Assembly: GCA_022340425.1 (NCBI GenBank)
Contig: JAJDNY010000014.1
Coordinates: forward strand, 1 to 64,000
DNA length: 64,000 nt
From: Desulfobacteraceae bacterium
GTDB lineage: Bacteria > Desulfobacterota > Desulfobacteria > Desulfobacterales > JAABRJ01
Reading direction: 5' to 3'
Within the stretch, counting starts at the first letter, position 1. Each line of letters starts with the position of its first letter. The position numbers and the translations under genes were made by a program. A model generated the notes under the pieces. It saw nothing but the letters and a program-made list of their open reading frames with translations. It had not been told where the DNA came from and did no database searches. Shown piece after piece: positions 35,969-45,822 of this stretch.

Positions 35969-37336
35969 GTGAAGGACGTTCAAGCCGACACCCCCAGCCA
36001 GATCTACACGGTCTCCCGACTCACCGCCGAGATAAAAACCCTTCTGGAAGACCGCTATCCCTTCATCTGGGTTTCCGGTGAGGTCACCAATTTCGTGCGT
36101 GCCGGTTCGGGCCATTTCTATTTCGCACTCAAGGACGACAAGGCCCAGATCAAGGCGGTGATGTTTCGCGGTCAGACCCGCGGCGTCAAATTTCTCCCCG
36201 AAAACGGCATGCACCTCTGCGGTCTGGGCCGCATCAGCGTCTACGAGCCCCGGGGTGTGTATCAGATCATTTTCGAATTCTTGGAACCCCAGGGGGTCGG
36301 TGCGCTTCAGGTGGCGTTCGAACAGCTCAAAAATCGGCTGGCCGCCGAGGGCCTCTTCGACGCCCGGCACAAAAAACCCCTGCCTCCGGTTCCCCGCTGC
36401 GTTGGGTTGATCACCTCTCCGGCCGGCGCCGCGCTACAGGACCTGCTTCAAATCATGGGGCGCCGTTTTCCCAACCTGGCGGTCGAAATCCTGCCGGTGC
36501 GGGTCCAGGGGCAAGGGGCCGCCGAGGAAATCGCCGCCGCCCTGGTGATTGCCAACCTGCGCGCAGCCGCGGATGTGATCATCGTGGCCCGCGGCGGCGG
36601 CTCGCTGGAGGATCTCAGCGCCTTCAATACCGAGGCCGTGGCGCGGGCCATTTTCACCTCCCGCATTCCCGTGGTTTCGGCGGTGGGCCATGAAACCGAT
36701 TTCACCATTGCCGACTTTGTGGCCGATCTGCGGGCGCCAACCCCTTCGGCCGCGGCCGAGCTGGTGGTGCCGCTGAAATCCGAGCTGAACGCCCGCTGCC
36801 GGGGTGTGTACGCCCTTCTGCTGCAAGCCATGTTGCGCCTTCTGGCCGCGCGGCGCGATGCCCTGGGACAGACCCGGCGCGCCCTGGTCGACCCCCGCAA
36901 GCGGCTCCAAGACCTGCGGCTGCGACTGGACGATCACCTCGGTCGGCTTCAACGCGCGGGCATCCGCGACCTGCAGATGCGCCGCGAGCGCCTCTCATGG
37001 CGGGTCAAGAAACTCTTTGCCCATTCCCCCCTGGAAAGGGTTCAGCACCATAAAGCGACGATTGAATTAATAAACTCCAAGATTCTGAGTTTTATGAATA
37101 AAAATTATATCATAAAAAAATCACGACTGAACACTGCGGCTGGCAAATTGAGCGCCCTCGGTCCGCCGGCGGTCTTGGCCCGGGGCTACAGCATTACCCG
37201 CTCGCTTCCCGATGGCAGGGTCGTTCGGGACAGCCGTCAGGTGGACATCGGCCAGGTTCTCCGGGTAATCGTGGCAAAAGGAAGTTTAACCTGCAAGATT
37301 GAGGATAGAAGCGACCATGGCCTCCCCCAACTTTGA
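35969..37336 (+). CDS. xseA: exodeoxyribonuclease VII large subunit
   Basis: The 455-residue protein has an N-terminal OB fold (YPFIWVSGEVTNFVRAGSGH, FYFALKDDKAQIKAVMFRG), the catalytic region (ITSPAGAALQDL, VARGGGSLEDLSAFN, SAVGHETDFTIADFVADLRA, PTPSAAAELVVP) and a helical C-terminal part. With XseB it degrades single-stranded DNA in the cytoplasm. A patch around 37060-37130 is very AT-rich and encodes a Lys/Ile/Asn-rich coiled stretch inside the helical part. xseB starts 20 nt before the xseA stop, so the pair is coupled. Confidence 0.95.
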   Translation: MKDVQADTPSQIYTVSRLTAEIKTLLEDRYPFIWVSGEVTNFVRAGSGHFYFALKDDKAQIKAVMFRGQTRGVKFLPENGMHLCGLGRISVYEPRGVYQIIFEFLEPQGVGALQVAFEQLKNRLAAEGLFDARHKKPLPPVPRCVGLITSPAGAALQDLLQIMGRRFPNLAVEILPVRVQGQGAAEEIAAALVIANLRAAADVIIVARGGGSLEDLSAFNTEAVARAIFTSRIPVVSAVGHETDFTIADFVADLRAPTPSAAAELVVPLKSELNARCRGVYALLLQAMLRLLAARRDALGQTRRALVDPRKRLQDLRLRLDDHLGRLQRAGIRDLQMRRERLSWRVKKLFAHSPLERVQHHKATIELINSKILSFMNKNYIIKKSRLNTAAGKLSALGPPAVLARGYSITRSLPDGRVVRDSRQVDIGQVLRVIVAKGSLTCKIEDRSDHGLPQL

Positions 37337-37559
37337 AAAAGCCCTGCAGCAGCTCGAGGAGATTGTCCAAGAACTGGAAGCCGGTGATCTGCCGCTTGAA
37401 AAAGCCCTGAAAAGATTTGAAGACGGCATCCGGCTCTCCAAGCTGTGCGCCCAGAAGCTCGATGAAACCGAAAAACGGGTCACCCTGCTGATGCGGGATT
37501 CGGCCGGCAATCTGAGCGAAACCCCTTTTGCCGATAAGCGCGGCGAAAACGATGTTTGA
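37317..37559 (+). CDS. xseB: exodeoxyribonuclease VII small subunit
   Basis: The 80-residue protein shows the XseB signature (FEKALQQLEEIVQELEAGDL, LEKALKRFEDGIRLSKLC). I take the ATG at 37317, preceded by GAGGATAG, since an alternative TTG at 37299 sits on that ribosome site. It overlaps xseA by 20 nt and ispA by 8 nt, in the usual order seen in many bacteria. Confidence 0.94.
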   Translation: MASPNFEKALQQLEEIVQELEAGDLPLEKALKRFEDGIRLSKLCAQKLDETEKRVTLLMRDSAGNLSETPFADKRGENDV

Positions 37560-38442
37560 GCTGGCGTCCTATCTGGACGCGCGCCGGCGTCAGGTCGAGG
37601 CCGCGCTGGCCCGTGTTTTTGAGGAACTCGGCAGTCCCGGGCGGCTGATCGATGCCATGCGCTATTCGCTCATGGCCGGCGGCAAACGCCTGCGCCCGGT
37701 GCTCTGCATGGCCGCCTGCGAGGCCGTCGGTGCAAAACCTGAAGTAGCCCTCAAACCAGCCTGCGCCCTGGAATTGATTCACACCTACTCGCTGATCCAT
37801 GACGATCTGCCGGCCATGGACGACGATGCCCTGCGCCGGGGTCAGCCGACCTGCCACGTGGCCTTCGACGAAGCCACCGCCATTCTCGCCGGAGACGCCC
37901 TGCTGACCCTTGCCTTCCAGGTCCTGGCCCAACCCAGTGCCGACGGCCAACCGGCAACTGAAACCCAGATCGCCGTGATTGCCCGGATCTCCCGCGCCGC
38001 CGGCTGCCGGGGGATGGTCGAGGGCCAGATGCGGGATATCGCCGCCGAAGGTCGACCCATGGCGTTGGACCGGCTGGCCGAGCTGCACGGCCTCAAAACC
38101 GGCGCTCTGATCACGGCCGCGGTTGGCAGCGGGGCCCTCTGGGCCGGGGGCAGCGAAGCGCAGGTGCGCGCTTTGGAGCATTACGGCGCCAAAATCGGCC
38201 TGGCCTTTCAGGTGACCGACGACAATCTCAATGTCGAGGGAGACCCTGCGGAGCTGGGCAAAGCGGTTGGCACCGATGCCGCCCGCAGCAAAACCACCTA
38301 CCCCGCCCTGCTGGGTCTGGAGCGTTCCAAAGCCCTGGCGCGGGAGCTGGTCGGGGAAGGCTTGCAGGCAATCGCCGCATTTGATACGAAAGCAGACCCG
38401 CTTCGGGCGATCGCAAACTACATCGTCAAGCGCCGGCGGTAG
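37552..38442 (+). CDS. ispA: farnesyl/geranylgeranyl diphosphate synthase family
   Basis: The 296-residue trans-prenyltransferase has the first Asp-rich motif DDLPAMDDD and the second as DDNLNVEGD, with Asn replacing the last Asp (as in many bacterial IspA proteins), plus GGKRLRPVL and [10 protein letters not shown]. It condenses IPP with allylic diphosphates to C15 or C20 products for quinone and undecaprenyl synthesis. The start at 37552 overlaps xseB by 8 nt. dxs, the first enzyme of the same pathway, follows 29 nt after it. Confidence 0.94.
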   Translation: MFELASYLDARRRQVEAALARVFEELGSPGRLIDAMRYSLMAGGKRLRPVLCMAACEAVGAKPEVALKPACALELIHTYSLIHDDLPAMDDDALRRGQPTCHVAFDEATAILAGDALLTLAFQVLAQPSADGQPATETQIAVIARISRAAGCRGMVEGQMRDIAAEGRPMALDRLAELHGLKTGALITAAVGSGALWAGGSEAQVRALEHYGAKIGLAFQVTDDNLNVEGDPAELGKAVGTDAARSKTTYPALLGLERSKALARELVGEGLQAIAAFDTKADPLRAIANYIVKRRR

Positions 38443-38471
38443 CCTTGCGTTTAAAAAGAGAGGGTCCAGCC

Positions 38472-40373
38472 TTGCCTTTATTGACCCAAATCGACTCACC
38501 GGAAGACCTGAAAAACCTGCGCCGCAAACAGCTGCCGGCCCTTGCAGCCGAAATCCGGCAGCAGATCGTCGAGGTCGTCTCCCACACCGGCGGGCATCTG
38601 GCGCCCAGTCTGGGCGTGGTTGAGCTGGCGATCGCCATCCACTACGTTTTTGACGCACCGGGGGATAAGATCATCTGGGACGTGGGGCATCAGGCCTATG
38701 CCCACAAACTGCTGACCGGCCGCCGCGACCGCTTCGCGACCCTGCGCCAGTTCGGGGGCCTGTGCGGCTTTACGCGCCGCTCGGAAAGCCCCTACGACGC
38801 CTTTTCCACCGGCCACAGCAGCACCTCGATTTCCGCCGGTCTGGGGATGTCGTGCGCCAAACGCCTCAAAAACGACCCCGGCAAGGTGATCGCCGTGATC
38901 GGCGACGGCTCCATGACCGCCGGCATCGCCTACGAGGGGCTCAACCAAGCCGGCGACATCAACAAGGACCTGATCGTGATCCTCAACGACAACGACATGT
39001 CCATCGCCCGCAACGTCGGCGCCCTCTCCTCTTTTCTCAGCCGCACCTTCTCCACCAAGTACCTCCAGGACCTACGCAAGGAGTTCGGCGAGTTTCTCAA
39101 ATCGCTGCCCAAAATCGGCGACGACGTTTATCAGTTCGCCAAACGCTCGGAGGAGTCCTTCAAAAGCTTCATCACCCCCGGCATGCTGTTTGAGGCCTTC
39201 GGCTTCACCTACTTCGGCCCCATCAACGGCCACAATCTGACCCACCTGATCGACATTCTCAACAACGTCAAGGCCCTGCGGGAGCCCGTGCTGCTGCACG
39301 TCACCACCAAGAAAGGCAAAGGCTACCCGCCCGCCGAGGAAAACCCGGTCTATTTCCACGGCTGCGGCTGCTTCGAAGTCAACACCGGCAACTGCATCCA
39401 GCATCCCGGCGACCCCCCCAGCTACACCCAGGTCTTCGGTCAGAGCCTGGTGGAACTGGCCGAAAAAAATTCCGCCATCGTCGCCGTCACCGCTGCCATG
39501 CCCGAGGGGACCGGCCTGCGCCAGTTTTCGGAGGCCTTCCCCGAGCGCTTTTTCGATGTGGGCATTGCCGAGCAGCACGGCGTCACCTTCGCGGCCGGGC
39601 TGGCCGCCGAAGGGATGCGGCCGGTGGTGGCGATCTACTCGACCTTCCTGCAGCGGGCCTACGACCAGATACTGCACGACGTCTGCATCGATTCGCTGCC
39701 GGTGATTTTCGCACTGGACCGCGGCGGCATCGTCGGCGAGGACGGCGCCACCCACCACGGCCTGTTCGATTTGTCCTTCCTGCGCAGTCTGCCCAACATG
39801 GTGGTCATGGCCCCCAAGGACGAAAACGAACTGCGCCGGATGCTGGTGACGGCCCTTTCCCACGACGGACCGGTGGCCTTCCGCTATCCCCGGGGAATCG
39901 GCGTGGGAGTGCCGGTGGAAAAAGACGACACCCCGCTTGCGATCGGCAAGGGGGAGATCCTGACCGACGGCGATGACCTGCTTCTGCTGGCCATCGGCCG
40001 CGGCGTGCAGGAGGCCCTCCAGGCGCGCGAGTTACTGGCCCAGGACGGCATCGCGGCCACCGTGGTCAACTGCCGCTTTGTCAAACCCCTCGACATCGAT
40101 TTGATTTGCCCCTTGGCGGCAAAGGTCTCCAGAATCGTGACCGTCGAGGAAAACATGCGTCAGGGTGGGTTCGGCAGCGCCGTCCTGGAGGCCCTCGCCG
40201 ACAGCGAGTTGACCGGTTTTACGCTTCGGCGGGTGGGCGTGGCGGACACCTTCGTGGAGCACGGGACTCAGAAGATTCTGCGCTCGCGCTACGGCGTCGA
40301 TGCCGCCGCCATTGTCGCCGCGGCCCGTCAAATGCTGGAAAGCAGCCCCCGCCCGCGAAATGCCGCCAGCTAG
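38472..40373 (+). CDS. dxs: 1-deoxy-D-xylulose-5-phosphate synthase
   Basis: The 633-residue thiamine-diphosphate enzyme has the Dxs motifs: [32 protein letters not shown], the TPP motif [19 protein letters not shown] with NDN, and the transketolase half ([35 protein letters not shown]). It makes DXP from pyruvate and glyceraldehyde-3-phosphate for the MEP pathway. No ATG is available near the N-terminus. The TTG at 38472 is 7 nt after AGAGAGGG and is preferred over a TTG at 38445. The 3' end overlaps tlyA by 14 nt. Confidence 0.95.
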   Translation: MPLLTQIDSPEDLKNLRRKQLPALAAEIRQQIVEVVSHTGGHLAPSLGVVELAIAIHYVFDAPGDKIIWDVGHQAYAHKLLTGRRDRFATLRQFGGLCGFTRRSESPYDAFSTGHSSTSISAGLGMSCAKRLKNDPGKVIAVIGDGSMTAGIAYEGLNQAGDINKDLIVILNDNDMSIARNVGALSSFLSRTFSTKYLQDLRKEFGEFLKSLPKIGDDVYQFAKRSEESFKSFITPGMLFEAFGFTYFGPINGHNLTHLIDILNNVKALREPVLLHVTTKKGKGYPPAEENPVYFHGCGCFEVNTGNCIQHPGDPPSYTQVFGQSLVELAEKNSAIVAVTAAMPEGTGLRQFSEAFPERFFDVGIAEQHGVTFAAGLAAEGMRPVVAIYSTFLQRAYDQILHDVCIDSLPVIFALDRGGIVGEDGATHHGLFDLSFLRSLPNMVVMAPKDENELRRMLVTALSHDGPVAFRYPRGIGVGVPVEKDDTPLAIGKGEILTDGDDLLLLAIGRGVQEALQARELLAQDGIAATVVNCRFVKPLDIDLICPLAAKVSRIVTVEENMRQGGFGSAVLEALADSELTGFTLRRVGVADTFVEHGTQKILRSRYGVDAAAIVAAARQMLESSPRPRNAAS

Positions 40374-41100
40374 AAGGCGCGCCGATCTTCTGCTGGTGGC
40401 CCGCGGACTTGCCGCCACCCGCCAGCGCGCCCGGGAGTTGATCCTTGCGGGCAAGGTTACGGCTGACGGCTTTCCGCTGACCAAGCCCGGCTCTCTGCTG
40501 GCGGAATCCGCCGTGCTGAAGCTCAAGGGCGAGGGGCTGGCCTATGTCAGCCGGGGCGGCCTGAAACTGGAAGCCGCCTTGGAGGCCCTCGACTTCCAGG
40601 TCGCCGGCAAGTGCTGCCTGGATGTCGGCGCCTCCACCGGCGGCTTTTGCGACTGCCTGCTGCAGCGCGGGGCCCGCAGGGTCTATGCGGTGGATGTGGG
40701 CTACGGCCAGCTGGCGTGGAAACTGCGCGAGGACCCGCGGGTGGTGGTCATCGAGCGCACCAACATCCGCCACCTGACGCCGGAGCGCATTCCCGAGGCG
40801 GTGGATCTCGTCACCATCGACACCTCCTTTATCTCCCTTCGGATCGTGGTGCCGGCCGCACTGCCGTTTCTCGCCAGCCGGGGAGACATCCTGGCCCTGA
40901 TCAAACCCCAGTTCGAGGTTGGCAAGGGGCGTGTCGGCAAGGGCGGCGTGGTTCGCGATGCCGGCTTGCACCAAGAAGTGATCGCATCACTCACCCGCTT
41001 TTTCCAGGGCCTGGGCCTCAGCGCAGCCGCCGTCATCCCCTCCCCCATCCTCGGCCCCAAGGGCAACCGGGAGTTTATCATCCACCTCGTCGCACCGTGA
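40360..41100 (+). CDS. tlyA: TlyA family rRNA 2'-O-methyltransferase
   Basis: The 246-residue protein has an N-terminal S4 RNA-binding domain ([34 protein letters not shown]) and an FtsJ-like methyltransferase domain ([41 protein letters not shown]). It methylates cytidines in 16S and/or 23S rRNA, known from other bacteria to affect capreomycin sensitivity. The start at 40360 overlaps dxs and is the last before the S4 domain. It closes the xseA-xseB-ispA-dxs-tlyA run. Confidence 0.93.
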   Translation: MPPARRRADLLLVARGLAATRQRARELILAGKVTADGFPLTKPGSLLAESAVLKLKGEGLAYVSRGGLKLEAALEALDFQVAGKCCLDVGASTGGFCDCLLQRGARRVYAVDVGYGQLAWKLREDPRVVVIERTNIRHLTPERIPEAVDLVTIDTSFISLRIVVPAALPFLASRGDILALIKPQFEVGKGRVGKGGVVRDAGLHQEVIASLTRFFQGLGLSAAAVIPSPILGPKGNREFIIHLVAP

Positions 41101-41255
41101 CGCGGCGGTCGTCTCAGGCCCGCAAAGCCGCTTGTCCTGTGGCGTCTTGTCCAAAAGTCGGGGTTGATTTTTTCAGGTCAACCGGATAGGAGTTGGCGAA
41201 TTGGGGCTACCCCGGCCTTTTCCAACCAAAATTTCGGAAGTAGAGAGGAGCTTAG

Positions 41256-43331
41256 ATGAGTGAAATGGCGGACAAACTGAGAAACGTTGCCCTTGTGGGC
41301 CATAGCGGTTCCGGAAAAACCTCGCTTGCCGAAGTGCTGCTTTTCAACAGCGGGGTCATCAACCGCCTGGGACGGGTGGAAGACGGCAATACCGCCATGG
41401 ACTTCGAACCCGAAGAGTTGAAGCGCGGTTCGAGCATCAGCAGCGGGTTCCATTCATTCCTCTGGAAAAAGCGCTCCGTGTGCCTGATCGACACGCCGGG
41501 CGACATGAATTTCTTCACCGACACCAAGTTTTGTCTCCAGGGGGCGGACGCCGCCCTGGTGGTGATCGACGCTGTCGACGGGGTCAAGGTCCAGGGCGAG
41601 CAGGCCTGGGAACTGGCGCGCCAGTTCGGCATGCCGGTGGCGATTTTCGTCAACAAGCTCGACCGGGAGCGCGCCGATTTCGCCCGAGCGCTGGAGGACG
41701 CCCACAAAAGCTTCGAAGACCCCAAACCCATCGTCATCCAACTGCCCATCGGCTCCGAGGCCGATTTTCGTGGGGTGGTGGACCTCATCGGCATGAAGGC
41801 CTATCTCTATGACGATCAGGGCAAGGCCACGGCGGCCGACATACCCGCCGAAATGCAGGATCAGGTGGAAACCGAACGCGAGGCCCTGATCGAAAACGTC
41901 GCCGAGGCCGACGACGAACTGATCGAACGCTACCTCGAGGGTGAAACCATCTCCGATGATGAGATCCGCGCGGCTCTCCACAAGGGTCTGATCAGCCGCA
42001 CCTTCAGCCCGGTGCTCTGCGGCTCCGCCACCCGCTGCATGGGAATCGACCTGTTGCTGGATTTCATCGCCGCCAGCATGCCCTCCCCTCTCGCCCGCGG
42101 CCCCCGCAAGGGCCTGGATCCCGTAAGCGGTGAAAGCGTGGAGCGCGCACCGGAGCCGGATGCGCCCTTTTCGGGGTTCGTCTTCAAAACCATCGCCGAC
42201 CCCTATGCCGGGCGCCTGTCGATCTTTCGGGTGGTTTCCGGCAAGCTCTCGGGCGACGGGACCCTGTATAACGCCACCAAGGAGTGCCGTGAGCGCTACA
42301 ACCAGCTGCTGACCATCGCCGGCAAAGAACAGAAGCCCATCGGCGAGGCGTGCCCCGGGGCCATCGTCGCCTTTGCCAAGCTCAAGGAAACCACCACCGG
42401 CGACACCCTCTGCGACGAAAGCGCCAAGATCCAGTTTGAATGCGTCAAGCCCCTGCCCACCCTGATCTCCTTTGCGCTGGTGCCCAAATCCAAGGGGGAT
42501 GAGGACAAGATTTTCAGCTCCCTGACCAAACTCCTGGAAGAAGACCCCGGCCTCAAGGTCGAACGCAATGCCGAGACCAGCGAGATCCTGCTCTCCGGTA
42601 TGGGGCAGGTGCACATCGAGGCCACCATCGAAAAATTGAAACGCAAGTACAACGTGGAGGTCAACCTCAACACCCCCAGAATCCCCTACCGCGAAACCAT
42701 CAAGAAAAAGGTGCGGGTGCAGGGCCGCCACAAAAAGCAAACCGGCGGCCACGGTCAGTTCGGCGACTGCTGGATCCAGATGGAGCCCCTGCCCCGCGGC
42801 GAAGGGTTCCAGTTCGTGGACGCCATCGTCGGCGGCGCGATACCCAAAACCTATATCCCCGCCGTTGAAAAAGGCGTTCAGGAGTCGGCCCGCAGGGGGG
42901 TTTTGGCGGGGTTTCCGTGCGTGGACTTCAAAGTGACCCTGGACGACGGGTCCTTCCACGCGGTGGACTCCTCCGAGATGGCCTTCAAGATCGCCGGCTC
43001 TCTGGCCTTCAAGAAAGCCGCCGAGGAAGCCAAGCCCGTCTTGCTGGAACCCATCATGAGCGTGACCATCACGACCCCCGACGAATTCATGGGGGACATC
43101 ATGGGGGACCTCAACGGGCGGCGCGGACGGGTGCTGGGCATGGACAGCGAGGGCAAATATCAGGTCATCAAGGCCCAGGTTCCCATGGCGGAGTTTCTCA
43201 CCTACGCCCCCGATTTGAACTCCATGACCGGCGGCCGGGGCCTCTACACCATGGAATTCTCGCACTACGACGAGATGCCGGCGCAACTTGCCGAAAAGGT
43301 CATCGAGGCGGCCCTCAAGGAAAAGGGTTAA
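41256..43331 (+). CDS. EF-G2-type translation factor GTPase
   Basis: The 691-residue protein has all five EF-G domains. The GTPase domain carries G1 GHSGSGKT (15-22), G3 DTPGD and G4 NKLD; later parts match domains II-V (GQVHIEATIEKLKRKYNVEV, TGGHGQFGDCWIQMEP, MGDIMGDLNGRRGRVLGMD). The GHSGSGKT form of G1, instead of AHIDAGKT, is that of the EF-G2 or EF-G-like paralogues rather than the main elongation factor. The usual S7/S12/EF-Tu neighbours are missing, which agrees. GAGAGGAG precedes the start. A strong terminator follows. Confidence 0.9.
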   Translation: MSEMADKLRNVALVGHSGSGKTSLAEVLLFNSGVINRLGRVEDGNTAMDFEPEELKRGSSISSGFHSFLWKKRSVCLIDTPGDMNFFTDTKFCLQGADAALVVIDAVDGVKVQGEQAWELARQFGMPVAIFVNKLDRERADFARALEDAHKSFEDPKPIVIQLPIGSEADFRGVVDLIGMKAYLYDDQGKATAADIPAEMQDQVETEREALIENVAEADDELIERYLEGETISDDEIRAALHKGLISRTFSPVLCGSATRCMGIDLLLDFIAASMPSPLARGPRKGLDPVSGESVERAPEPDAPFSGFVFKTIADPYAGRLSIFRVVSGKLSGDGTLYNATKECRERYNQLLTIAGKEQKPIGEACPGAIVAFAKLKETTTGDTLCDESAKIQFECVKPLPTLISFALVPKSKGDEDKIFSSLTKLLEEDPGLKVERNAETSEILLSGMGQVHIEATIEKLKRKYNVEVNLNTPRIPYRETIKKKVRVQGRHKKQTGGHGQFGDCWIQMEPLPRGEGFQFVDAIVGGAIPKTYIPAVEKGVQESARRGVLAGFPCVDFKVTLDDGSFHAVDSSEMAFKIAGSLAFKKAAEEAKPVLLEPIMSVTITTPDEFMGDIMGDLNGRRGRVLGMDSEGKYQVIKAQVPMAEFLTYAPDLNSMTGGRGLYTMEFSHYDEMPAQLAEKVIEAALKEKG

Positions 43332-43346
43332 CCCCCCTTATCCGTC

Positions 43347-43407
43347 AAAAACTATGGAGGCCGCCGTCGGCGTGGGATTTTGACACACCGGCGGCGGCCT
43401 AGTTTTT
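43347..43407 (+). terminator. intrinsic terminator of the EF-G2-type gene
   Basis: A long hairpin whose arms begin CAAAAACTA and end TAGTTTTTG contains a GC-rich core (GGCCGCCG against CGGCGGCC with two G-U pairs). A T-run closes the plus side and an A-run the other, so it can serve both the factor gene (ends 43331) and the minus-strand nuclease gene (ends 43433). Confidence 0.88.
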
Positions 43408-43432
43408 GCGGCCCTTCTCCCCTGCCCCGTGC

Positions 43433-44110
43433 TCAGGGTGCCAGCCCGTGCGGAAAGCAGCAGCGCCCCGGCGCGAACCCTTCCCAGAACGCCTCCCGCA
43501 GCGAATCGAACAGCACGCGGTGGCCGCGCCCGGTGGCTTCGCCGGAGGGGCAGCCGGGGCGGTGGAAGCGGCGGGAGCGGCTGTTGCCCACATAGGGCTG
43601 CCCCGTTTTCTCCGGCAAGACCCGCCAGATGCCGCGGCCGGCCTGCAGCGCCTCCCGCTGGGCCTCCAGCAGGCGCTGCCGGTAGCGGTCGTTGGGGCTT
43701 CGGTAAAGGCAGAATGCGAGGCCCGCATGCAGCAGGGCCTCGTTGACCATGATTCCGTCCTCCAAAAAAACGTAGGCCAGGTGACGGTTGTAGCGGTCCT
43801 GCCGCTCACGGTCATACTCCAGGCGCACTTTCTGGTGCAGGACGAGTCGCCGATTGAACCTGCGCGCCGCCTGGGCAAAAGGCTCCGAGGGCTCGCGGGC
43901 GCCGCCGATTTCCGGGGCGTCGATTCCGATGTAGCGCACCCGGGTCCCGCTCTCCAGCACCACCGTATCGCCGTCGTTGACCTGCCGCACCCGTTCCCAG
44001 GCGCCGGCGGCCGCAGCACCGGCGGCCGGCACGAGAAGCACCAGTGCGCACAGCAGGCCGAGAAGCCCCCGGGAGCAAGCCCGCAGGCGCTCAGGAAAGC
44101 AGGCCGGCAT
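43433..44110 (-). CDS. thermonuclease (SNase) family protein
   Basis: The protein (225 residues from the ATG at 44110) has a signal or anchor helix (LLGLLCALVLLVPAAGAAAA) and an SNase domain with NDGDTV, YIGIDAPE, and the active-site region YDRERQDRYNRHLAYVFLED followed by VNEALLHAGLAF. It should hydrolyse DNA or RNA outside the cytoplasm. A C-terminal extension (RFHRPGCPSGEATGRGHRVL, PGRCCFPHG) resembles the small Cys-rich tail seen in some nuclease relatives. It overlaps the radical SAM gene by 20 nt. Confidence 0.87.
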   Translation of the reverse strand: MPACFPERLRACSRGLLGLLCALVLLVPAAGAAAAGAWERVRQVNDGDTVVLESGTRVRYIGIDAPEIGGAREPSEPFAQAARRFNRRLVLHQKVRLEYDRERQDRYNRHLAYVFLEDGIMVNEALLHAGLAFCLYRSPNDRYRQRLLEAQREALQAGRGIWRVLPEKTGQPYVGNSRSRRFHRPGCPSGEATGRGHRVLFDSLREAFWEGFAPGRCCFPHGLAP

Positions 44111-45200
44111 CCAGCTCACAGTGCGAAACGGCGCTGCGGTCCAGCATCCGCGGAAGGCCGCCGCGGGCCGCCGGCACAAACCCCAAACTCTGCTGCCAGA
44201 CCTCGTCGTCTTCCATGCAGAAATAAACGCACACGTCGGGTGCGGCCTCGCGGATGGCCCGGATCACAGCCTGGTAGAGGCGAATCCGCAGCGGTTTGAA
44301 GTAGCGCAGCTTGCCGTCCAGGCCGGGGATGAATTCGCCGGTCAGAATGCGCGAATCGGGGAAGCGCTGGCGCAAGATGGGTTTCAGCTCCGGCATGAAG
44401 CGGAACGTGCCGATGCTGATCCAGACGATGTGGTGACTGGCGACATGGGCAAAAATCTCCGCCACCACGGTCTGGTACTCAGCTTCACAGCCCGCATAGA
44501 TCACCATCGGATCGAAATGGAAGGCAACGGGGTAGCCGTGCGCCGCCGCCCGGGCGGCCGCCTGCAGCCGGGCCTTGAGGCTGGCTGTGCGGCGCTCTTC
44601 GGTGGCGATCACCCGCGGCGTGTTGACCGACCAGGCGAGGATGCTTTTTTTGTTGTGCGGCAGCTGAAGCAGATCGGAGATGGCCGCGGTTTTGGTTTTC
44701 AGTTCCAAAACGGCACGGTTCTGGCCGGCAAACCGCATCACCAGGCCCTGGGAGAGGCCCGTCCAGGGCTCCCAGATCAGGCTGTCGGTGAACTCGCCGG
44801 TGCCGATCCGGCTGATGCCGGGTCGTGCGAAGGTCTGCGCCAATTCCCGCAGCATGTCGTCGTGGTTGAGGAAAAACTGCAACAGCGGCGGGTGAAAATA
44901 GGATTGCAGAATGCAATACGAACAGTCCATCACACAAAAGGTGGCGACGTGCAGAATTTGGTAGCCGCAGCAGGTATAGCAGCGCGTGCCGGGGCATTTG
45001 CGTATGAACGGCCCGCGGTTGCGGGTCAGCAGGAGCACCTCTTTGGCGGCCTGAACCGGATCGGCGGCGGCGGCCACCTGCCCGAAAACCGGTCCGGGGT
45101 CGCTCACCGTGCGGGCGGGAATCCCCAGGTGGCGCTGGATGCGCCCGACCAGGGGGTGGCCGGCGACCGCAGCGTCGATGAAGAGTTGGGAAATGGGCAA
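44091..45200 (-). CDS. spore photoproduct lyase-like radical SAM protein
   Basis: The 369-residue protein matches the SPL / DNA-repair-photolyase-like radical SAM family: KCPGTRCYTCCGY, the 4Fe-4S motif CVMDCSYC (Cys89, 93, 96), AVLELKTKTAAI, SVNTPRVIATEE and FHFDPMVIYAGCE. In true SPL a Cys shortly after the cluster donates hydrogen to the thymine radical. Here that segment reads GISRIGTGEFTDSL with no Cys, so the reaction may differ. No sporulation genes are seen in the window. It may repair DNA or act on another substrate. Confidence 0.82.
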   Translation of the reverse strand: MPISQLFIDAAVAGHPLVGRIQRHLGIPARTVSDPGPVFGQVAAAADPVQAAKEVLLLTRNRGPFIRKCPGTRCYTCCGYQILHVATFCVMDCSYCILQSYFHPPLLQFFLNHDDMLRELAQTFARPGISRIGTGEFTDSLIWEPWTGLSQGLVMRFAGQNRAVLELKTKTAAISDLLQLPHNKKSILAWSVNTPRVIATEERRTASLKARLQAAARAAAHGYPVAFHFDPMVIYAGCEAEYQTVVAEIFAHVASHHIVWISIGTFRFMPELKPILRQRFPDSRILTGEFIPGLDGKLRYFKPLRIRLYQAVIRAIREAAPDVCVYFCMEDDEVWQQSLGFVPAARGGLPRMLDRSAVSHCELDAGLLS

Positions 45201-45210
45201 GCGGGAACCT

Positions 45211-45822
45211 TCAGGGCACCAGCAGATCGCAGACCAGGGCCTCGGCGAGGTCCATGTCGATTTTACTCATGTTCAGCACCAGATCGTAGTGCTCGGGGCG
45301 ATTGTAATCCACCGCGTTAAAGAGCCGCAAGAGCTTGCGGCGACGGAGGTCCTCCTTGGTGACCGCTTTCCGGGCGGCTTCCTCGGAGAGCTGGTAGCGG
45401 CGCTTCATGAAGTCGATCCGGTAGGCCAGGTCGGCGATCAGCAGCACATGGTGCGTGTCGGGATAATCCTTGAGAATGAATTGGCCGCCCCGGCCGACGA
45501 TCACCAGGTTGTCGCGCTGGGCAATCTGAGGGACGATCTGGTAGAGGAGCTTGATGTAGGCCTTTTCATCCATGTACTGCCGTTGGGTGTCGAAAATATG
45601 GTCGATCAGCTTCGACGGCACGAATCCGGCCATGAAATTGGACAGGCTGCCGCCGCCGTCCTTGACCAGGGAATTGACCCAATCCTTGGAAACCGCAGCC
45701 TTTTCGGCCACCTTTTCGATGATCTCCTCGTAAATGAAGTCGTAACCCAGCTTTTTGGCCAGTCGTTGGCCCAAGGTGATACCGCCGGCACCAAACTGCC
45801 GAGAGATGGTGATGACCGCCAT
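45211..45822 (-). CDS. cytidylate kinase-like family protein
   Basis: The 203-residue P-loop protein of the cytidylate kinase-like family starts with ITISRQFGAGGITLGQRLAK (P-loop variant GAGGI in place of GxxGSGK) and has LVIVGRGGQFIL, RYQLSEEAARKA, and YDLVLNMSKID. It is shorter than canonical Cmk and lacks the standard P-loop lysine, so true CMP phosphorylation is unproven. It starts 10 nt upstream of the radical SAM gene on the same strand. The ATG at 45822 has an AAAGGAGT site. The 264 nt beyond (45823-46086) hold no gene. Confidence 0.8.
   Translation of the reverse strand: MAVITISRQFGAGGITLGQRLAKKLGYDFIYEEIIEKVAEKAAVSKDWVNSLVKDGGGSLSNFMAGFVPSKLIDHIFDTQRQYMDEKAYIKLLYQIVPQIAQRDNLVIVGRGGQFILKDYPDTHHVLLIADLAYRIDFMKRRYQLSEEAARKAVTKEDLRRRKLLRLFNAVDYNRPEHYDLVLNMSKIDMDLAEALVCDLLVP

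Noticed and set aside
41454-43286. 610-residue antisense frame in the EF-G2-type gene
   Set aside because: Same cause: a shadow of a strongly conserved gene.
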